A stretch of DNA of 64,000 nt from Klebsormidium nitens. Its lineage: Eukaryota; Streptophyta; Klebsormidiophyceae; Klebsormidiales; Klebsormidiaceae. Location: assembly GCA_000708835.1 (NCBI GenBank), contig DF237193.1, positions 6,609-70,608 on the forward strand. Reading direction: 5' to 3'. A model generated the notes under the pieces. The model was not told where the DNA came from. It saw only the letters and a list, made by a program, of their open reading frames with translations, and did no database searches. Positions 10,916-23,300 of the stretch are shown piece after piece. Position 1 is the first letter of the stretch; each line of letters begins with the position of its first letter. Made by a program: the position numbers and the translations under genes.

Positions 10916-13900
10916 ATGGCAAAATCAGCGATCAAAGAGATTGCTAAGCTCTCCATGGAAAACCTGGTGAGAAGCCCGACCCACTTTGGCTGTGCGGACC
11001 AATGTGCAAGTTATATCATCTCAATGTGCAAGCAAGAACGACCAAGAGCTTGTTTTAACCCAATGCCGTCAACTCCGAAGCTAAAAAGTGCTGTCAATGA
11101 AAAAGCAGTCACGACATCCAGCTTAGGCTGCTTACATAGACAGTAGCTTACCACTTTTGCTGTGCAGCCCCTTTGGCTCGTACTGATTCTTGCATTGCTT
11201 TTCTTAGCGCACATGCTCTCAGAATTCTGGTCATAATGCTGCTGCCAGAACCGCATGCAGGTTGCTGCTTCTCTAGCCAGAGTCTTTTCAGTCCACCCTC
11301 ATATTGCCCTTGATGATCCCTTGTCTCATTGCACGACGCTCCCTTTCTAAGCCAAAACAAGCAGGGACGTTCCGCGAAAATCCCTTCCATCTCTTCCAAT
11401 GTGCTCGCGCTGGTGGTCCATTGACTAGCTGCTTCAAGCTCATTTGTTCAGAAGGCATCGAGAGCGCAGGCGCTTGACAGCTCTTCGCTTCGACAGAGCT
11501 TTGTTTGAAACCACACCACACGTTTTGGATTGGTCGACCTTTCAGAGACTGCCCTCCTGTCAGACTCTTTAGTCTCAAGCGCAATGCCGCGTGTTTACAG
11601 GAGACCCTCTGGGCGCACCCTGACAAGAGCGGGATTCTAATGAAGCGGGGCGGTGACATCCAAACCTGGAAGCGGCGGTACTTTGTTGTCAAGGACACGT
11701 TTCTCTTCTACTTCAAGAGTCGTCAGGTGGGCTGCGTTTTGAAAATTACGAGCTCGATTATCTTATGCAGACTGTCTGGATAGATTCGTCATCAAGGATC
11801 TTATGCTCCAGCTTCTGCCCTTTATAGTGACGAAAGTGAGTCGCAAGCCTGAAATATTTCTGATAAAAGCTCGATGAGTATCGCGAGCTCGAAACCTGGA
11901 CGTGAGATTCCTGGGACTGGAGTTGTAACACCGCTCAGAACAGCATCTCGAAGCAGTCAGCAAAGATGGTTAGATACGAGCAAATAGTTGCTTACAAGTT
12001 TTGGCCCCACGGGTAACTAAGTGTCCTCACACTAGTCCAGGAGGGAGCTGCGGTTGGACAACGATGTTTGCCGTTTCCACTCGTCCCGTCGAAAGATGCA
12101 AAATCTTGGCGAACAATCTCTTGGCACCCAGCTGCCAGCAAAATACGAAGTGCCTTCCCCACCATGAAGTCGACGATAGCAATCCTAGCTTCGCAGTGTT
12201 TTGAAGCATACGAATTTTCAAGCCCCTTCGTTTGAAAACACGTTTGCCAGTGTCTCAGCGTCGTTCGCCATCATTCAGGATTTCATCAAACCGTTCGCTT
12301 CCTCTCGTCTGCTGTCAGTAAGCTCGTCTCCATCTTTCGCGCAGGATCTGAGCGCTCCCGCCGGGGTCGTCCCAATCCAGAACTGCCACGTGGAAGCGGC
12401 TGACAGCCGGAACGCTCCCACGGACTGGGTGTTTCGGGTGACACTCACTAACAACGAGAAGCTGGGGGAAGTGAAACGGAAAGAGTATTTTCTGGCCGCC
12501 ACAGACTCTGACGATCTCTCGAAGTGGATAGGTGGGGGCCGATCCTAGTCGCCCATCTCACGTTCCCACATGTGGGCGGTTGGTTTTCTTTCTGTACGGG
12601 GGCAGAACTTGAGAACGCCTTAATTGCAGCTTCAGATTGACTGATCTCCAAAATTGTACGACGATCGCTATGAAGATTGGCAGAAAGAGAGACCGTTGTT
12701 TGAACCTTCTTCGCGAATTGCCAAACATGCTCTTGCTTGCTACTTGCATTGCTAAGGATTCTTGATAGAAGCGTCTACCGGCTGATTCCACGCCCATCCG
12801 CCGAGCTGTCCTTTCTTTGACTGCCCGCATCCGACGACATGCTTCATATACTTTTCGTGAAGCCGAGGCTACGAAAGAATCTTTCAGAATTTGGGCCTTA
12901 ACCTCATTCTCTCCGCGTCCAGATGCGGTGCGGTGCGCCTCCGACAGCAAGGGCCACTTACGTCAGCAGGTCGACCAGGCCCGTGAGGAAGTGCGGAATC
13001 TCGAGCAGCGATGGCTGGCGGCCTCCGCCGCGGACGCGGGCATGCCCATCGTAAGTCGTGTCTCCGCTCTCGTTCTCCGCAATGTTGCTGTTGGACAGTT
13101 TCTTTGCTCGTGTTGCCCTCCGAGCTTCGTCTTTCGAATTGCATCTCCATTTCTTCAGGGATTCGATACATGAATGTCAGCGTCGATATTGATTGAATGT
13201 GAATGACATTCATAAGCGGATTGAAGCTGCAACTTCGTCTCGCATCTTTGAAGTTCTTTAAACCCTGCGTTTGGCGCATCCAGGGAGCGTGGAGGGGCGG
13301 ATGCTTGCAGCTACGGATATGAATTTAGACTTTCCGCCAGAGCGTCACCGTTGTAAAGAGGGATGTGTCAGCATGCAACGGTGAAATCGCCGCTATCACC
13401 TCTTGTGAGCCCCTCCTCCCGCGCAGGCGAGGATGAGTCCCGCGCAGTTTTTTCCGCCCTGGTACTGGGTCTAAAGACCCGGTTCTCAACGCACTCGAGA
13501 AGTGTCGGTACATCGATCTCCCCATTTACGAATAGCTTTACATTTTAGACCATCCGAGGCGCCATTTGCCTGAGTTGGCGGCCCTTCCGCGCAGGCGAGC
13601 ATGAGCCCCGCGCAGGCGGGCCAGGACGACGCGGTCGTGGTCGCCGCGTTGACTGAGGAGCTGCGCAGCGCGCAGCTGTTGCTCGAGGCCGCGCAAAGGA
13701 AGCTCGCGGCCGCGAACGCGCGCAGCGAGCAGCACCTGCGGCAGATCCAGCAGGTCGAAGCCATGACCGCGGAGTGAGCTCACACATCGACTTAGAATAA
13801 TGGATGGAATCCAAGGATCAGTTATCATTAGATACTGGCTGTGAGCTCGTCCATATTTTGTTTCGAGAAAGGATAACGCCTGGTTCTCTTTTCCTTCTCG

Positions 13901-15557
13901 AAAGATTCGTAGGGCCCTGTCTACTGCTGAGTTTTGCGTACAAAATAAAATCGTGCATCGACGACGAGGATCCCCGGAGACTGGATGCACTAAAACTAAC
14001 TGTTTTGATAAAGTCTGCATTTGCTTCAGCAGGAGACGAGGTTTTCCCAGACGGTCGACATAGGGCACTTAAAAGTTCGTCAAATCCATTTGAAACTTCA
14101 TAACGGGTCAACTCTTCGAATGACTCTCACATCCGTAAGGAACGAACACCGGGGTATATACAGTGCGGACAGATCAAGAAACATGGAAAGGTACTGACTC
14201 CGCCCGCTTCTCCCCTTTCCTTAAGGATGGAGCAGCGCATCATGAGCTTGGCGGACCAGATGGTGGCCATGCCCCACATCCAAACAGGTGCCCATCGCCA
14301 AAGCACTTTATCGTTTGCTTACATAAGCACTTTGACTCTTACGATTATGGACAAATGTATCAAACGTTTGCTTGAAACTCTGACGAAGATAACCGCGCTT
14401 TCAGAATCCAAAGACGTGCTCGTAGACAATATCTAGAAATGTGTCAGATGAAGGGTGATCTGTGATGGGCCATGATACGATATAGCTCGCATATGCGCAG
14501 ATCTGGGGTCTTGCGATGAGTGTATGGACTGGTTGGTGCCCGCTCGAACGTTCCTCAAGTCGCTGCAAGCACAGGTAAGCCAGAGCGTGATAAGTTCTGT
14601 CCCTGAACAGCGAGATGGACATCGATCCCTAGAGATATCAGCGAATTTGGTGACAGAGCCACTTTCGTTTGTTACCCGGATTCATTGTCTTGGCTAGGCA
14701 TGCAGAGATCTAGTTTTTGCGCCGATAATCCAACTTTTGGTCCTTCTGTTCGAGTTCCTCAAAATTCGTCTAAGCGACGGAAGACGGAGGAATCTTAGCT
14801 GACTGAAAGCAGATCAGAACCCGGACTTGGCTTACTTCATGTTGCCCATCATCACGGCGCCGGCTGAACATCGGATGGCATGGTGGAGTCAACGGGCGAA
14901 CCTCCCGTTCGTGAGTGAACTTAAGGCTAGCTGTCGAAACGCCCGCAGAGAACAATGAACCCGCAACAGTCCCTCTTCTTGTGCGCCCTACTTTGTAGGC
15001 TGATGCTCTTTCAGGCGGCGAAAGCACGGGCGGTGAGGGCGTTCCGCTACCAAGCGAAGCGGAGGCGATCCTTCGAGCGACGATTAGCAAGCTTTCGACG
15101 CTCGAGGTAATGAATGAGGCGCTCGAGCCGCGCCCCGTTGCCTTGGTTTCCTGCTGACACTAGTCTTCGTTTCCCGCCGTTTCGAAAGGCCGGCTCATCA
15201 AAGACGAGCTCCAGAGGCGGTCTTCGAAGACTTACTCATGTTTCTGATTGTCTGCTGCCTTAACCGCGTACTTTCAGTATGTAAATCCAACTCCAGAGTT
15301 CCAACTTTAAGCGTCTCTCGCTATCGTTGCTCCAAAAAACAGTAAAGAAGCTTCAAGTACGCAGAAGAGAGAGAACATGTTGACTCCGAGAATGCACGTT
15401 ACGCCGCCTCTACTACCGAGATTTCACTCTCGTTTTTACGTGTCTGTTGCAGTATCAGGCGGCCGGGACAGCGAGCCTACCGGACGAGGCCCGCATAGCT
15501 ATGCTGTTGCAGACGATAGGCTTATATGAGACTATGCTTCTGAGTGCCGTTATGTGA
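10916..15557 (+). CDS. PH-domain and coiled-coil protein (9 exons, 339 aa)
   Basis: Exons: 10916-10966, 11601-11726, 12345-12531, 12923-13050, 13595-13773, 14226-14287, 14501-14574, 14999-15106 and 15453-15557; all phases agree. An N-terminal helix (MAKSAIKEIAKLSMENL) precedes a pleckstrin-homology domain at about residues 22-128. Its first strands read SGILMKRGGDIQTWKRRYFV, with the basic Lys/Arg pattern that binds phosphoinositides in many PH domains. It ends with the C-terminal helix DSDDLSKWIDAV, including the invariant Trp. After it come heptad-like helices (QVDQAREEVRNLEQRWL and TEELRSAQLLLEAAQRKL) that should form a coiled coil. The rest is helical with a Gly-rich linker. By family, it would sit at a phosphoinositide membrane and act as an adaptor in traffic or signalling; no catalytic domain is visible. 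I cannot name an orthologue. The middle exons are the least certain. Confidence 0.75.
13415..13617. repeat. Duplicated exon-start segment in intron 4 of the PH gene
   Basis: The 3' splice site and first codons of exon 5 (13585-13617, CCGCGCAGGCGAGCATGAG) have a near copy 170 bases upstream at 13415-13447 (CCGCGCAGGCGAGGATGAG). Both copies keep the AG acceptor and are followed by a second CCGCGCAG. The upstream copy then runs into T-rich intron sequence and shows no continuing coding frame. Confidence 0.7.
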
Positions 15558-17354
15558 ATGTCTCTTGAGGGGTGAACGGCTTAAAATGCAGCAGCTGTCG
15601 CGGATAACGTAGTGACCTGGAGTAGAGACAGTTTTGAACACGTTCAGCCGCTTTTTTTTGTACATTCTCTAGTTAGTCAACACCTGATTCACTTGCACAC
15701 TTGAGACTTCTGAAGACACATAAACGGACTCGCCAATGCAAGCATGACTCGGAGAACGCCGTGGGGTCCAGGGGTGTTAGAGGTCAACACTTCGCCACAA
15801 AGCCACCATTATGGGACAGCAAACGGAGCTTTCAAGAGACTGTCATTTTTGTCAAACTCTCTTCAGCATCGTGACAGCTTTGCACCATTCTTAATCTGCT
15901 CCTAATCGGCAATCATGAATTGGAAATTTTCTTCTTAGGCATGGAGGAACTTGGTTTCTCCTTCAACAGCTCGCCCGTTGCCAACGTCCTCTTTAGGGCA
16001 CATCAATATCATGTGGAGTCTAGCAAGTTGCCCCCATTACCCGGCTGCTTCGAAGAGGTTTGACGGACAGCTACCTGTGGTCTCTTTCTACGAATGGAGT
16101 GACTTTCTGTTGGTTGTTCCAACAAGCACCAAGAAGGCAAAGCTTGCACATGTGTTGCCATGAGCTCACAGTAGTTAGCCTTTAATTGCAAGCAAAGGGA
16201 ATTGATTCTGTTGATTTGCCAACCTTGCGGATGTTGCGAGTCAGCCTTACTTGAGGAAGCCGTTGTGTAGCCTATTTGGACTTGGGAGCGGCATAACACG
16301 AGTCAAACACTTTGCGAGGAGCCCTGTAAAATGATGAGCTTACACGTATACTCCATGGTCTGCAGTCATATATAGGGACGTGAACCTGCAGTACGGCACA
16401 CCTGCACAATGTTATGGCTGAAGATAGGAGCTCCTGATTGTATTACGTCTAATTGAAGAAAGTCCGCTGCAATGAAAATGATCAGCATCTCATCAGCATG
16501 GGTGAAAAGATGAAAAGCAAGTTACCGCGGTAGTTCAACCTTCGTAACCTTCGCGAACCACCGTCTGACTCTCAGAAACTCATACGAGTGCACTTCGGCA
16601 GATTCCGGTCTGACGGATACGTTCTTCCGGTCCGGAATCTCCGGTCGGCCATACTATACGGAACCGGCTCGGGCAGACTGCACTCCGTTGTGTAAACGTT
16701 CCGCTCCGTCTCAAAGGAGCGGAACCTCAGGCTGTGGTCCTTCAAGTTGGAGGTGCTTCGTTGCAGGGGCGCCCCCAAACACCATGCAGTGTTCTTTCGC
16801 CAAAAGAGGGAGTTCAGCTGAGTACAGCACGATGAGCCAATGGGGCAGCCAATTTTCATAGCCGCAAGTCGAGATGCACAAGAAAATGGTTGAATGCAGA
16901 AGAGGGTTTTTTGTCTCATCGATGTCATTCAAGGGCTTCGGAATGATGCAGGCGTGAGGCAATAGGAAGTGAGTTTGGCGCTGTCTTCAGCATCTCAACT
17001 TTGATTCAAAGCAGTATCTTGCCTTAGCATTCAAGTGTGTCTTATTTCGACAAGAGTATCGCAACCACCACTTGGCACCAGAACTGTCAATAAAAGCAGG
17101 ACAAATGATGTTTACTCAAGCACCCTCTTGTGGCGGTCTTCCTTGATGCTTATGGAGGGGTTGATTGTCAATGGTTTGATTTGAGGCCAATGTTGACCCC
17201 TTCTTGCACAATCAAAAGAATGTTTAAGTCCTTGATGGACGCTTCTTCAATTGTCAGTCTACAAATTCGATTTAGAAGGGCGCACGAAAGTCCCTTATCT
17301 GCAACCTCATCTTGACTTATTGTTTGTTGCAGGTGACATGTTGCAACTGCAACC
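15558..17354. other. Intergenic; upstream region of BIG
   Basis: No supported exon was found. A 9-base perfect inverted repeat (AGATTCCGG at 16600-16608 and CCGGAATCT at 16632-16640) sits in a cluster of CCGGTC motifs about 700 bases before the BIG start codon. A 118-codon minus-strand frame (16572-16928) overlaps it but shows no recognisable protein. The BIG promoter and 5' UTR are expected at the right end. Confidence 0.5.
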
Positions 17355-20300
17355 ATGGAGCCACTCATCAGCGCCTTGCAATCAGTTGACCTTGATCTGA
17401 AGGATCCCCAAATTCGCTCAGCTATTTGTACTTTGACAACTCGCTTGGACGCGCAGTGCAACCTCTCAGCAGAACAAGACGGGTTCCTTGCTACCCTGAC
17501 GCATGCTGTCATCTGCAAAACTGCAACCAGCCCTGGAGGTCAGTATCGACTCTAAGTAGCTAGTGTGACCTGCGTTTGAAAAAGTGGCCTGGCATTCAAT
17601 CCAAGTCGTTTTCGAAAGTGCCTCAACACAGCGGGTGTTCAATAATTCATGCGGACACCACACCTTGCCCTATTCCCCTGTCTTTTTTGATCTCAAAGGA
17701 ACTAGATAAATTCTCACTACAAAATATTCTGCTACACAGGGGAGCCTCTGTCCAGGGCTCTACATGCGTCGGCAGTGGCCTTCGCACTCACATCCTTGGA
17801 GAAGAAAGTGAAGGCAGACACTTTCGCAGCAGAGACCAGCGCGCCGGTCAGTACCTGTTCCTTCCTCAAGAGCTTGTTCTGACACTCAGAATCTGGCTTG
17901 CTCGATTACAGTTCTTGACCATACAACTAACCAGACTCCTTACCCACTTTGTCAAGCTGATGGAGTATAGCACCAAGAGTTGTTTACCTGCGGTCTTCAA
18001 AACGTGGACCGCAGGCACAAAATCCTCTTTGATGTTCCTTCCGCACTGCCAAGTTTGGCTCTGCAGTCTTAGCTTTTCTCCAACAGTAACAATAGTCCTT
18101 TGGAAAGGCCTGCTGATCAACCAACAATTCTGCAGAATCCATTGGCCCTTCTAGAGCTCCTGGAGGCTGCAACCGTCAAAGAAAAGGCAGAGGCGCAGAG
18201 GGCTGATGCTCAGGCAGCAGCCTCTAAGTATGCAGAAGAGCAGCCGCTCTTTGGTGGAGAAAGCAGGGACAACAGCACTCCAGGTAAGGCCAAACCTTGA
18301 ATCATTGGACATTGTCTGGGGCATAGAAGGCTTGCAGGCTGTCCCAGCTATGGTGGCCTGTCCTGACCAGTCTGTAGCTTCCTTGATGCAGACAGCAGGT
18401 GTACCTTTGTTGAGGACAGCTCTGTTTGATCTCAAATCTAGTGAAAGATTTCGGCCAATCTGTGCACTTCTGACTTGGTGAAACCTTTGTTTCTGTTCAG
18501 TTCCTGCCCCATTAGGCGACGCAAGGGACCCAAGCCTGGCATCTGCGCTCCGTTGGGCAGTCCAGCTAGAAAATGGTCACAGCCAGGGCCTCAGGCCCCA
18601 GAACGAGACGTGGCTTCCATTGGCCAAAGACCTTCCCTCTGCCACTTTGCACCACGCAATCCTCCACACCCGGCTAGTGCAGCGCATCCTTGCCATCTGC
18701 GACGCCCTCTTGCAGCCTCTAGCCACTTCCGCCCCCACAAATAGGCCTAGAACATGGCACGCGGTGCGCAGGCACCTCTCGCTCGCCTCCCAGCTCATGC
18801 TCTACTTGGAGGAGATTCTGCTCCTTCAGGCGCCCGTCCACATCGCCACAGAGGTAGAGTCATGGCTGGTCCTCATAGCCTCTCAGATCGGGGCAGTGTA
18901 CAGATCGATGCTCGAAAGCCTCCAAAACCCGGAACCTGTGGTTGACGGCAACGGGGAAGAGGGTCCGAGCGAGCTTCTCCTGGTCAACGAGCTTCTTGGA
19001 GTAGCCGAGACTGCGCGAGTGAGCCCGGTTGTGCTCGTGAACCTTAAGATGCTGCTTGCCGCCACCCTCATCGACACGACTGGGCGGCTGGAGATGCCGG
19101 ACTTGGAAACCTTGCTTGAGCCCGGCAGTGCGTTCTCAGATGCGCACGAGAGTCTTCCGCACAGTGGGGAAGAGCATGCAAGTCCCGGGGGAAGCTCTCC
19201 AGACCTGGGGCCATCGGTGGTGTCCCTTGCGGTCCAGCTCATTCAGGAAGTGGACGAAGAGCTGGCCCCTTCCGACCCTCAGTCCGGAGTGGAGCCAGAA
19301 ACCGGGCAGGCGTCGGACACTTTGGCGAGCCTAGTGTCCAGTTTCGAGCCGAGACGCTTGATTAGGCTGCCGCGGTCTGAGCCGTTCCTGGGGGCTTTTG
19401 AGTGGAGGAGGAAGCACAGCAGGGAGTCTCTTCTGGGGCTCATCCTGCCCCCTGCTGGCAAATGGCTGGACAGGCTTGTGGCGATGCTTTTGGTGAATCC
19501 AGATCAAGAAGGGTACGGACCGGAAGAGCGGTCCGAGGTCAACGTGGGGCTTCCGGACGACGGCGGGGCGGCCTTCTCAAGGAGCCAAAGCACAAAGTCG
19601 GGTACGCATGGCTTTCTGGCTGCCAAAAAACTCTGTGCATGGAAGCTGAGTCTTGCTGAAGGTGATGCGAGGACAAGCTAGGAGTCGATGTCAGTTCGCC
19701 TGGTCCCTGCGTTTCTCGTGCTGAGAGCAGTGAGGCTGTTTGCTATTAATGAACGTGGCCAAAGGATTGCCAACAGCGGTAGAATCATGCAGACAATCAA
19801 ATCTGGTCACTCGGAAAGGATGTCGGATGTGAGTTGAAACGATGTGCTTGGATTCTAAAAGAAGCTCTTCATTGACCTGATCCACAGTCGGTTTCGCAGT
19901 TCACCAGGTTGATTGTCAGCAATCTGGCAAATGCCGTCCAACTCACCTTGTCTGTATGCATGGCATGTACTATGAAATTCAGACCTTGCAGATTCTCAAA
20001 GTAGGAGTTTGTTTCAAGTGGCCGTACCTTCTGTAAAGCCATCTTTCTTTTAAGCCAGGGCAGAAACTAAGATCAACCGCTCTGGTTCTTTGTGGCAGCT
20101 CCTCCTCCGAAAGAAGACAACCTCTTCGGCGACCTCTTCCAAGAGGCGATGGGCAGCCGGGGGGTGAGTGAGGCCTCACACCGAGAGCTACCCGTGGACC
20201 TTCACCCCCCCGCCAAGGAAGTCAGCCACGGGGGATGGGCAGAAGCGGCCATCCAAGTCGCGCAGTTCCTGGGAGGCTGCGCTTTCGACAGCCGTTGGTG

Positions 20301-23300
20301 CCCGGCCGTCCTCGATGCGTCGTGCTCGCTGCTGAGGAAGGAGCACCTCGCGGCCATTGTGACGACATGTGCGGCGAGCGGGGCGGGAGGCTTGGGCTCT
20401 GGGGCTCTGCGGGCGGCGCTGTGCAAGCTCGTGGAGGCGCTGACGGTGCAAGACGGACGCCTGGCCGAGACTCCGGGGTTGGTGCGCGAGCTGGCGGTGC
20501 AGTTGTACACTCAAGGGGCCCGGTCGGACGTCCTGCTTGCGATTCTGGCCAAGTGGTTGCTCCAGAAAGACGGAGGCGCGGGAGGGGCGGCAGTCGCGAG
20601 CGGGGAAGCGGCGGACAAGGAGGCTGGCAAGCGGACAGAAAGCGAAGAGGCGCCACTTGAAGGGGACGGAGCGAGCTTGCGCGCTCTAGTCACTGCGATC
20701 TGGGAAGCAGTATTTCAAAGCATCGGGTCGCTTGCTGTCAGCCCAATTTCTGATCAGCAACCCGTCGTTCTGGCAGACGCGGAATTGTCACCCCTGGAGC
20801 ACGCTCTTGCGTCCTTGCCCAATCAGAGGCAGGTCTCTGTGCTCTTCCTCGGTTTCCATCTCTTTGAGCGGGCAGACAGGGTAGGGCTCTTAACGGCAGC
20901 GGTGGAACACCTGAAGACGGCTGCAAAGGCTCTCAAGTTGCAGGCTGCCAGGCAGGCCGGGAAGAGCGGCAGCGGGGACAGCGCAACCTTCTTGGCAGGG
21001 CACCAGCTTGCTGTTTCTAGGCTGGTCCTTCTAGCCGGGAGCTTACTTGGTCATCTAGACCGATACCCGGGCTGGTTACCGGGCCAGCTTCAGAGTCTCC
21101 TAGAGCTAGCCTCCTCTAAGTCCCCTGGATCTGTTAGCAATCCAAGCTATCTCTCCCTGACTGCGTCCCTGGCCCAGCAGATCGGCGCAGCTAGCAATAG
21201 CCTCCTCGCAGACAAAGCGCTCGCACAGAGCCTGTTCCTACTAGGCCAGCCCGATGCCCCTGCTAGCGAACGCGAAGAGGAAGCATCGCGGAGGGTGGCA
21301 GAAGGCGGCGCTCCGCCCGATCTCGTTGCTTCCTTCTCGCGCTCCCTATTGTGGATACTGGCGTCCCCTCGTTTCCACTGCGGAAGCACAACCGAGCTTC
21401 TCATTGATCGGTACCTGTCTGAGGTGTGCTGGCGGAACCTGCGGTCGTGGCCTCTTCCCTTGCTTTCGGAGGCAGACTCAGCTGAAGCGACCACTCTCCA
21501 GCTGGCAGAGCTGCTCGAAGAAGCGAGGCCGAGTTCGCCACGGGAAGCGACGGTGGAGCTGCTCTCGTCCGTGTGGTCTGCAGTCAGGCTGGGGTCGGCG
21601 TCCGCCGGGCACGAAAACGACGCACTGGCAATTGGCACTCTGACGGTTCTCGAAGCGGGGCTGCGGGAGCGGAAGGCAGGGGACGGAGCCAGACCCTGGG
21701 CGGCCCAGTGGAGCGAGTCCTTTGGGCAGTGGTTGGAGAGCAAGGAACCTGGCGCCTTCTTGCGGGAGCTGTGTACCCTTCTGGACGGTGCCGCAGACCG
21801 GTACGCAAGGCGCCTGCGGTGGTATCTCGAGGGATGTTACGGCGCGGAGGCGGCGCAGCTAGTGATGGTTCTCCTCCGGGCTCGGCTTGGCAATCGGGCC
21901 TCGTTAGAGGGGGCGCTCGTGAAAGGGGGGGTTAGCGTGAGCACCGTGAGATTGATTCTACAGGGAGGGCGCCGATTGTTAGACGGCCTCTCACCAGCTT
22001 CTCAGCTAGCGGGGAACGCAGCGACGGACAGCTCTGTCAGTGAGAGGGTTGTGAACGGGGTGTTTCGAGCAGACTCGGAGAGGTGGTTGGAAGCGGCCTT
22101 TCTGCTGCCAGGTTTCCCCTCGACGGCTGAAGTGACCAGCGCCCCAGTAGCGTCCTCCCAGATTCTCATCGGTGCAATTCTAAGCTGCATGGAGGGAGTG
22201 CTCTCGCTCGACGAACCTGGCGAGAGCGGGTGGTCTGTGGTAGAAGAAGCCCTGAGCAGGGCGACCCTGACTGGGCTGCTGGACTCAGAGGGGGCGCTCG
22301 TGAATCGTATCTGGGCAAGCCATCCTTCTTTGGATGCGGTGAGGCCCCTTTGCTTCTCGTTGTCTCTCACTCTTGGGTTGAATGTTCCTAGGCAGACAGA
22401 TGACTACTCTCGTATTGGCTGCCCCAGAACATGGCGTCCTCGCTGCAGCTTGCAGATGCGAACGAGTGAAGCAAAGTCTCGAGTTTGCGATTGGTGTTTT
22501 AGGTTCGCATACTCTTATCTACGCATCTTGTACGAAGCCTTCGTCAAGCCTGTCAGTTGCAGCTTTCAAAATAACGATGATGTGGTTCCCTTCTCACAAT
22601 CGGATGCCATGTTTTGACGAGGACAATGCCACAGTCCTGAGAACGTATCACCTTATATTTTGCAGGAAAGGGCGACCTCGCGCGAACTGGACCACTCCGT
22701 GACGCTCTGCCAGACTCTGCTGCAACAGCGGGTGGTTGGTGCGCCTGGACAGCAAGCACCGGCACTGGCCCACCCTTCTCCGCCACCGCTCGAGAAACAT
22801 CTCGACACGGTTCTGGAAGCTCTGACGCTCGACCTGGCAGACAAGCTGGAGGCGCTCCTGGACGAACCAACGGGGCGAGGCCTAACCATCCTTTTGGAGT
22901 ACTTCTCTGGAAAGGCAGGCGAAGCGGGCGAGTCAGGCAGAGCAAGTTCTGCAGCCGCTACTAAGCCTAATAGCGGGCACGATGCAGTCGGCGCAGGGCT
23001 GGAGCCGGTCAAGGGTGATCTGTCGTTCCTTCTGAGCGCGCTCTCAAATAGTCCAAGCTCGTTGCTAAACGGGAGGATTCTCGGCCTCCTGGTGAAGATA
23101 CTAAGCCCGCAAAAAGATGGAGTGGGGTTCGGAAGCACAGCCGGGGGGCCTTCGGAGGCCAAGACGGAAACCGGGTCGCCAAGGGTTTTGCTTGCGGGGG
23201 CGATAGCTCACCGTTTGCGGGCGGGCTTGTTGGGCATGGGCGAATCAGGTCTGGCCACGTGGCTGCAAGAGAGATTGCTGGGCAGCGCTGGTGGGTCCCT

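Noticed and set aside
17576-18154. 192-codon plus-strand frame across BIG exons 2-3
   Set aside because: It reads through the proposed introns in another frame and shows no likeness to BIG. Joining 17846 to 18136 gives a better protein in phase.
20188-21808. Several long open frames antisense to, or out of frame with, BIG exon 5
   Set aside because: GC-rich coding DNA commonly leaves open shadow frames. Their translations are rich in Pro, Arg, Ser and Ala without any family likeness.
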